From Phycisphaerales bacterium (lineage in GTDB: Bacteria > Planctomycetota > Phycisphaerae > UBA1845): a DNA stretch of 64,000 nt. A program made the translations under genes and the position numbers. The notes beneath the pieces are model-generated. The model ran no database searches, was not told where the DNA came from, and saw nothing but the letters and a program-made list of their open reading frames with translations. Below, in pieces: positions 59,355 through 64,000 of the stretch (positions are counted from its first letter, which is position 1; each line of letters begins with the position of its first letter). Location: positions 1-64,000 of the forward strand of contig JACKHH010000011.1 of assembly GCA_020639095.1 (NCBI GenBank). The letters run 5' to 3'.

Positions 59355-59464
59355 GACTGCGGCGCCGTCGCTTTGCATATTGCTTGTCGCGGGTGCGCTG
59401 CGGGCTTAGACTGGCGTACGAGGAAGGCGATGCCGCGCGAATTCCGCGGCGAAACGGGGCGATC

Positions 59465-59989
59465 ATGGCTGAGTTCAACCCGAATCTGTGGGCGCCGTGG
59501 CGAATGGAGTACATCCGTTCGCTCGATGCGGACGCGCGGTCGGACACGGGGTGTTTTCTCTGCGACTATGCGGCTGCTCCCGCCGAGGACACCGCGCACC
59601 ACGTCATCTGGCGCGGCGAACGCGTCTTCGTGATGATGAACCGCTTCCCGTACACCAATGGCCACTTGCTGATCGCGCCGCTGCGACATTGTGCCGACCC
59701 GCTCGCGCTGGAGTCGGACGAACTGAACGAGCTGACCCGGCTGACGTATCTGGGCGTCGAGTTGCTCCGCCGCACGCTGCACGCGGAAGGGTTCAACGTC
59801 GGTGCGAACCTGGGCCGATGCGCGGGCGCGGGGTTGCCCGATCACCTGCACCATCATGTCGTCGCGCGCTGGACGGGCGATACGAATTACATGGCTGTGC
59901 TCGGTGGCACGCGCGTGATTCCGGACGGGCTCGATGCGACGTACGCGCAGCTCATCGCCGAAGCGCAGAAGATGGGCCTGCGCGACTGA
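59465..59989 (+). CDS. HIT-family nucleotide hydrolase/transferase
   Basis: 174 residues from the ATG at 59465; the frame is open from 59093 but upstream sequence is repeat and leader. CFLCDY gives a CxxC zinc pair. VFVMMNRFPYTNGHLLIAPL is the HIT N-terminal region and GLPDHLHHHVVARWTGDTNY holds the His triad (HLHHHVV) with the nucleophilic middle histidine. The opening LWAPWRMEYI is typical of the Fhit/Ap4A phosphorylase-like branch. It would cleave dinucleoside polyphosphates or AMP conjugates in the cytoplasm. Confidence 0.92.
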   Translation: MAEFNPNLWAPWRMEYIRSLDADARSDTGCFLCDYAAAPAEDTAHHVIWRGERVFVMMNRFPYTNGHLLIAPLRHCADPLALESDELNELTRLTYLGVELLRRTLHAEGFNVGANLGRCAGAGLPDHLHHHVVARWTGDTNYMAVLGGTRVIPDGLDATYAQLIAEAQKMGLRD

Positions 59990-60025
59990 GTGTGGCCGGT
60001 TGTTGGATTTGCAATGCGATGATCG

Positions 60026-60092
60026 GTAGGGCGGGCTATTGCCCGCCGCAGAAGCTCAACCGCGCTGCCCGGCGGGCAATAGCCCGCCCTAC
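60026..60092. repeat. Paired-arm repeat, family F
   Basis: GTAGGGCGGGCTATTGCCCG then CC, and inverted GGCGGGCAATAGCCCGCCCT then AC, 67 bp in all. It has the same GTAGGG/CCCTAC ends as family A with a different palindrome. It lies 37 nt past the HIT stop. Confidence 0.85.
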
Positions 60093-60198
60093 AGGGCTGA
60101 GTTTGGTCGCGTATTGTATTTGCCAATGCGCGAAATCATATCACTGGTCGGGTGATTGTTCGCCTCGGGCGCAGTTATGCGTCGGATGACTGTCGCGG

Positions 60199-60594
60199 AT
60201 GTGCATAATGCTTGACGAACTGATTGAGGCGGTGAATAGATCGGGCTTCTTTGCGTTTCCACATTCGCGCAACGTCGGTTGGATGCAGGTTGCGTCGCGA
60301 CGGCGGGCGGAAGGCGGCTACACCGGAAATTCGTTTTGGATTTGCCGGTGGAACTCCCGATGGTGGATGGGGTGTTGGGGCGGGGACGTATTCCGTGTGC
60401 CGCCCGAGTACTCAGCACGTGATGTCGTTTTGTCATTACTACGGAGTACTGACAAAACCGTGGGGAGGTTTGTCGAGTCTGTCCTAGAACAAGATGGCAT
60501 GACACCGGAGTCTGATGAGGAAGTTGACGCAATGTTCGCTGCTACCGTCGGAAAGAAGGGCACTCCTTCAGCGGCGGGCGACTGCCCGACTTGA
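60199..60594 (+). CDS. Hypothetical protein, tryptophan-rich core
   Basis: 131 residues (ATG at 60199; ATG at 60208 also possible). The helical start MLDELIEAVNRSGFFAFPHS is followed by NSFWICRWNSRWWMGCWGGD and VFRVPPEYSARDVVLSLLRS. The pattern G-N-S-F-W....W.......G...R.P recurs in small cytoplasmic hypotheticals I recall from Planctomycetota and Myxococcota, of unknown function. It lies between the HIT and dgt genes on the same strand. Confidence 0.55.
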   Translation: MCIMLDELIEAVNRSGFFAFPHSRNVGWMQVASRRRAEGGYTGNSFWICRWNSRWWMGCWGGDVFRVPPEYSARDVVLSLLRSTDKTVGRFVESVLEQDGMTPESDEEVDAMFAATVGKKGTPSAAGDCPT

Positions 60595-60628
60595 ATTCGG
60601 CCGACTCCAACAATTCTTGAGGTCCAAC

Positions 60629-61798
60629 ATGTCCGCACATCACGCTCGTGAAATCGCGACCTATGCTGCTGACCCCGACGCGTCGCGTGGCCGGGTCCAC
60701 GACGAACCGGCATCCACCGATGCGCCGGGCTATGACGTGTTCGAATTTGATCGCCGGCGCGTGTGCAACAGTGCTGCGTTCCGCCGTTTGGAATACAAGA
60801 CGCAGGCGTTCGTCACGCTGGAGGATGATCACTTCCGCACCCGGCTGACGCATACGCTCGAGGTCGCGGGCGTTTCGCGTGCACTGGCGCGTGCGCTCGG
60901 TGTGAACGAAGCGCTCGCGGAAACGATTGCGCTCGCGCACGATCTCGGGCATCCGCCGTTCGGTCATGCGGGTGAAATGTCGCTGCGTGAATTGATGACC
61001 GGCCACGGCGGGTTCGAGCACAACATGCACTCGCTGCGCGTGGTCGACTATCTGGAGCATCCCTACCCCGATTTTCGTGGGCTGAACCTGACGTACGAGT
61101 GTCGCGAAGGGCTCATCAAACATACCACGCGTTACGACAAGCCCTCGTCGGCTGCTGGAAAGGACCCTGCGCTTTGGGACCTGTTGGAGAGCGGCCAACT
61201 TCCGACGGTGGAGGGGCAGATTGCCTGTGTGGCTGATCGCATCGCGTACGACTGTCACGACCTGGAAGACGCGATCGCAGCCGATCTTGTACACGAGGAG
61301 GAGCTGCGGGAGTTGCGTCTGTGGTGTGAGGCGGCTGAGGCGGTGCGCACGGTGCATCCGCAGCGTCCGCTGGTCGCGATTCGCAGGCCGGTGCTCGATC
61401 GCTTGCAGTATTTGCTGCTCGGGGACGTGATTGCGGAAACGGGCCGCCGCGTCGCGGAAGAATCGCCGACGCTGGTCGATGACGTGCGTGTGGCTGAGCG
61501 TGCGGTGGTGGGTTTGTCGGACGCAATGTCCGAACGTGCGAACGAGTTGGAGGCGTTTCTCGTTGAGCGGGTATACCGCCACCATCGGCTCGTGCGGATG
61601 GATGCAAAGGCACGACGGTTCATCACCATGCTTTTCGAGGCATATGTGGATCATCCCAATATGCTGCCGCCCAGGTTCGCCGCGCGCATCGACGAGCAGG
61701 GCGTGCACCGCGTCGTCTGCGACTACATCGCGGGCATGACCGACCGCTACTGCCAAGACGACTATCGCCGGTTGTTTGAGCCTTTCGAACGCGTGTAA
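60629..61798 (+). CDS. dgt: Deoxyguanosinetriphosphate triphosphohydrolase-like HD protein
   Basis: 389 residues from the ATG at 60629 (GAGG 7 nt upstream). DEPASTDAPGYDVFEFDRRR then VCNSAAFRRLEYKTQAFV, RTRLTHTLEVAGVSRALARA (first metal histidine), ETIALAHDLGHPPFGHAGEM (HD) and IACVADRIAYDCHDLEDAI (last aspartate) follow the dGTPase plan. It removes triphosphate from dNTPs, limiting DNA precursors or phage DNA synthesis. It belongs to the shorter, dgt-like type common outside enterics. A family A repeat follows 14 nt past the stop. Confidence 0.93.
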   Translation: MSAHHAREIATYAADPDASRGRVHDEPASTDAPGYDVFEFDRRRVCNSAAFRRLEYKTQAFVTLEDDHFRTRLTHTLEVAGVSRALARALGVNEALAETIALAHDLGHPPFGHAGEMSLRELMTGHGGFEHNMHSLRVVDYLEHPYPDFRGLNLTYECREGLIKHTTRYDKPSSAAGKDPALWDLLESGQLPTVEGQIACVADRIAYDCHDLEDAIAADLVHEEELRELRLWCEAAEAVRTVHPQRPLVAIRRPVLDRLQYLLLGDVIAETGRRVAEESPTLVDDVRVAERAVVGLSDAMSERANELEAFLVERVYRHHRLVRMDAKARRFITMLFEAYVDHPNMLPPRFAARIDEQGVHRVVCDYIAGMTDRYCQDDYRRLFEPFERV

Positions 61799-61811
61799 AC
61801 GCGGCAAGCGC

Positions 61812-61832
61812 GTAGGGTGGGCACTGCCCACC
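61812..61832. repeat. Half element, family A copy 4
   Basis: GTAGGGTGGGCACTGCCCAC then C: one arm of family A. The matching end is at 62511-62529, beyond the next gene, so the pair may bracket that gene. Confidence 0.75.
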
Positions 61833-61854
61833 AACCGTGGCAGAGAAACTTACC

Positions 61855-62514
61855 ATGCAATTTGACGACGCGAAAATCAAAGAGCGGATCAAGGCCGCTA
61901 TCTCAGACGGGGGACGCACTGAGCGCGAACTGCACGACATAGCATTCCATATGACGGATTGGTTGGATGATCTCGAAGCGTACCATGCATTTTGTCGCGA
62001 TCCGGAGTCCGTCACCCCGGCGAATTTGAAGCAACTGCTGACGAACTTCCTGGTTCACGTGCCGAATCACGTCGCTGCCGCGGGCAAATTGCTCCTGGAC
62101 CTGTGCGTGTGGGATGTCTTCGGTGTAGGTGCTGTGGACATGACGTACGAAGAGAAAGCCAAGCAGTTCCGGCTGCGGCTTGAGGTGTGGGGAGATCACG
62201 ATGACGAGCCAGTGATCGAGTTTCCCTCCCACAAGCAGATTGAAGAGGCCGTATCCAAGCTTGATGGAGATCGACTTTGGGGCGCACAAATTCAACTGCA
62301 CGATATCTACGCGATGAAGATTGCGATTTCGAAGGATCCTGAAGAGGGTGGCTTCGAATATTGGGAAGGTGACATCAGTGACGAGCACGCGCACTTCGAG
62401 TGTGCGGATCGCCGCCCTCCACTGAACGACGTCATCCGCGGTTTTCAGCAATTCGCGATGGGCGACCACAGGTGGAAGCAGGATTTCGACTGGCGTCCGC
62501 GTAATCAAGCGTAG
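61855..62514 (+). CDS. Hypothetical protein bracketed by two family A repeat arms
   Basis: 219 residues from the ATG at 61855; the GTG at 61837 is in frame but sits against the repeat. The N-terminal 85 residues are helical (IKERIKAAISDGGRTERELH; DIAFHMTDWLDDLEAYHAFC; VPNHVAAAGKLLLDLCVWDV). The C-terminal part is beta-rich (QFRLRLEVWGDHDDEPVIEF; IAISKDPEEGGFEYWEGDIS). No family recognised. Its stop codon TAG is inside the downstream repeat arm at 62511. The bracketing resembles a small transposable or cassette gene. Confidence 0.6.
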   Translation: MQFDDAKIKERIKAAISDGGRTERELHDIAFHMTDWLDDLEAYHAFCRDPESVTPANLKQLLTNFLVHVPNHVAAAGKLLLDLCVWDVFGVGAVDMTYEEKAKQFRLRLEVWGDHDDEPVIEFPSHKQIEEAVSKLDGDRLWGAQIQLHDIYAMKIAISKDPEEGGFEYWEGDISDEHAHFECADRRPPLNDVIRGFQQFAMGDHRWKQDFDWRPRNQA

Positions 62515-62587
62515 GGGGCACTGCCCACCAATCGTCTGTGGGACCGGTTTTCCAACCGGTCAGACCGGCTGGAAAGCCGGTCCCACA
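62511..62587. repeat. Family A half element joined to family D pair
   Basis: GTAGGGGGCACTGCCCACC (62511-62529, a shortened A arm) is followed at once by a complete family D pair: TGTGGGACCGGTTTTCCAAC (62537 on) and the inverted GACCGGCTGGAAAGCCGGTC then CCACA to 62587. Confidence 0.8.
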
Positions 62588-62605
62588 TTGACGTTGATCC
62601 GAATC

Positions 62606-63016
62606 CTAAACCAGCATATCGAACAACGAACCCACGAGAACGACCGGCGGGGGTTCGGTCCAATCGACTGTTGGGATGATCTTCAACTCCGGCGGGCGGT
62701 CGCCGGACCATTCGAGTTGCAACTCGGGAATGTCATTCGCGCCGCGCGATGCGGGTGACGCAGTGTGACGCGCCGTCGGCATCGGACCTGGTAGCCCGCG
62801 TCGTGCGAGCACCGACACGATATCCTGATGCGTGGGGATCGTCGGAAGCCATGCCGGTATGACCGGTGCGAGCGGCAGATCGCGGTTCCAGATGCGCGTA
62901 AGCCACAGCACGTACGCTGTCGGCAGCGGCAGGCCACGACTCAGGGCGCGGAGTACGTACTGCCGCGACCCGGCATGGGGATCGCAGCCAATCGGTCGTA
63001 TTCTGTGCGGATACAC
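62606..63016 (-). CDS. Possible hypothetical protein
   Basis: 136 codons from a GTG at 63016. CDPHAGSRQYVLRALSRGLP then LPTAYVLWLTRIWNRDLPLA and SVLARRGLPGPMP read like coding sequence in the middle, while the C-terminus (PPELKIIPTVDWTEPPPVVL) is proline-rich. No ribosome site or family is recognised. The plus-strand frames in the same place are less protein-like, so this is kept with caution. Confidence 0.4.
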   Translation of the reverse strand: MYPHRIRPIGCDPHAGSRQYVLRALSRGLPLPTAYVLWLTRIWNRDLPLAPVIPAWLPTIPTHQDIVSVLARRGLPGPMPTARHTASPASRGANDIPELQLEWSGDRPPELKIIPTVDWTEPPPVVLVGSLFDMLV

Positions 63017-63216
63017 GCGTTGCTCCGGGCGGTTCGCGGCTCAGAAGGTACGGAGTGTCCCCGCCGTTCGGTGTGCAATCCGCAGGCCGAAACCGTCGCG
63101 GTTTATCTGGAGCGAGTGTTGCGTTGCCAAAATCCGGACGGGGTTGAAGTTACGGCTGCAGGGCGATTTGCGGCGCGGAAATTCGGACGCTGGCATCGTG
63201 CGGTTATGCTGCCACA

Positions 63217-64000
63217 ATGCAACACGTGTTGCCAAATGACCACAATCTCGACGCGTCAAACGGTGAGGGGCATCCACCCCAGCATCGACCATCCTTCCCC
63301 GCGCGCGAGCTCGAATACGACCTGCCGGAAGAGCTCATCGCTCAGACTCCGGCAGAGCGGCGAACGGACGCGCGCCTGCTCGTCGTACACCGCGACACCG
63401 GCAAGCTGGAGGATCGCGGTATCCCGGCGTTGACCGAATACCTGCGCGCGGGTGACGCGCTCGTGCTGAATGACACGCGTGTGCTCCCTGCGAAGTTCGA
63501 GTTGGTGCGGGCGAGTGGGGGACGCATCGAAGGGTTGTATCTGAGCACGGACGCGCAGGGGCACTGGGAAGTGCTGCTGCGCGGCGCGAAGCGCATCGAC
63601 ATCGGCGAGGAACTCACCTTCATCAACCAAGGCCCGCCGCGCGCGGAGGCTGCCACTGGTGATCCGGTCGGCGCTTGGTCCGTGCGCGTGGAACGGCGCG
63701 GCGAACGCGGCAAGTGGTGGCTGAGCGTTCCGAGCGGGGCGGACGCTGCCACGATCCTGCGAGCCGTTGGACGGATGCCGTTGCCGCCATACATCCGCAG
63801 ATCGCGTCGCGGCAAGGAGCAACCCGAGTCGCCCGTTCGTTCACCGGCGCTTGCGCCGACAAGCGGGCAGGACGATCGCGATCGCGACCGCTACCAGACG
63901 GTCTACGCCGCCAACGACGGAGCCGTAGCAGCCCCGACGGCAGGTCTGCACTTCACGCCCGAGTTGCTGCGGTCCATCGAAGCGCAGGGGGTGGAAGTTC
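63217..64000 (+). CDS. queA: S-adenosylmethionine:tRNA ribosyltransferase-isomerase (partial, 3' end outside window)
   Basis: 261 codons before the right edge. ELEYDLPEELIAQTPAERRT then DARLLVVHRDTGKLED and LVLNDTRVLPAKFELVRASG are the QueA opening. YQTVYAANDGAVAAPTAGLH with FTPELL is the conserved mid-protein signature. QueA transfers the ribosyl part of SAM to preQ1 in tRNA to form epoxyqueuosine. The ATG at 63217 adds about 30 polar residues before the usual start and has no clear ribosome site; a GTG 9 nt further is the only in-frame alternative seen. Confidence 0.92.
   Translation, partial: MQHVLPNDHNLDASNGEGHPPQHRPSFPARELEYDLPEELIAQTPAERRTDARLLVVHRDTGKLEDRGIPALTEYLRAGDALVLNDTRVLPAKFELVRASGGRIEGLYLSTDAQGHWEVLLRGAKRIDIGEELTFINQGPPRAEAATGDPVGAWSVRVERRGERGKWWLSVPSGADAATILRAVGRMPLPPYIRRSRRGKEQPESPVRSPALAPTSGQDDRDRDRYQTVYAANDGAVAAPTAGLHFTPELLRSIEAQGVEV

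Noticed and set aside
1..64000. tRNA, rRNA, riboswitch and CRISPR features
   Set aside because: I looked through the intergenic gaps for cloverleaf ends, the GTTCRA T-loop and array spacing and saw none; a tRNAscan-SE or Rfam run would settle it.

Overview
The window is a GC-rich, gene-dense bacterial chromosome segment, most probably from a Planctomycetota bacterium, perhaps Phycisphaerae-like. The lineage is inferred from family signatures: dockerin-like EF-hand repeats at a secreted protein's C-terminus and inside Rhs cores, a PEP-CTERM sorting tail, small membrane proteins ending in CxxCGY..L.G...CPECG zinc ribbons, an FHA protein, and many paired palindromic intergenic repeats. Coding strand changes often and operons are short.

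Layout. 1-4.4 kb (minus): partial class V aminotransferase, PH-like membrane protein, hpt, nadA, hemW. 4.5-8.6 kb (plus): FHA protein, a membrane protein, rpmI-rplT, a hypothetical protein and a degenerate HD-GYP protein. 8.6-13.2 kb: an envelope block with a kinase-like/methyltransferase fusion, a tiny membrane protein, a sulfatase-fold protein without the formylglycine motif, and a WecA/MraY-type transferase. 13.4-18.1 kb: serS, aroF, a strong terminator, pepF. 18.2-24.8 kb: a carbamoyl/purine module with a carbamate kinase, YgeW-type carbamoyltransferase and YgeY-type hydrolase on the minus strand, divergent from a selenium-type xanthine dehydrogenase. 25-33.9 kb: mixed metabolism (monooxygenase-like/O-methyltransferase fusion, ackA, hydrolase, hydroxyacid dehydrogenase, IMPase-family phosphatase, DUF1801 protein, a proteasome-like Ntn hydrolase). 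34.1-37.5 kb: three lipoproteins and a PEP-CTERM protein. 37.9-40.8 kb: FtsK with a long acidic tail.

41.9-46.5 kb is an AT-richer accessory island holding two 5'-truncated Rhs core/tip cassettes in direct repeat, each followed by small cysteine-rich or zinc-ribbon membrane proteins. The second Rhs tip continues in the -1 frame after a run of nine A's. 46.7-53.4 kb returns to core-like genes: a sodium:solute symporter, a double GT2 glycosyltransferase, an ASKHA sugar kinase, and a secreted M14 carboxypeptidase whose dockerin is frameshifted. An IS4-family (IS50-like) element at about 53.6-55.2 kb sits inside a repeat. Next to it lies an unknown, possibly HEPN-like gene overlapping the stop codon of a half-length uvrA. 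The right end has a lipoprotein, a HIT protein, dgt, several hypotheticals, and the start of queA running off the edge.

The most striking window-wide feature is a set of intergenic elements of at least ten unrelated sequences. Most share one plan: two short hairpin arms in inverted orientation, roughly 50-150 bp end to end. They sit against gene ends, several times supply the stop codon, and at one place one is nested inside another. The other leads are the Rhs2 slippery tip, the half-UvrA/unknown pair, the proteasome-like protein with a predicted N-terminal serine, and the carbamoyltransferase/Se-xanthine dehydrogenase module. All functions are inferred from sequence reading alone; no search was run.
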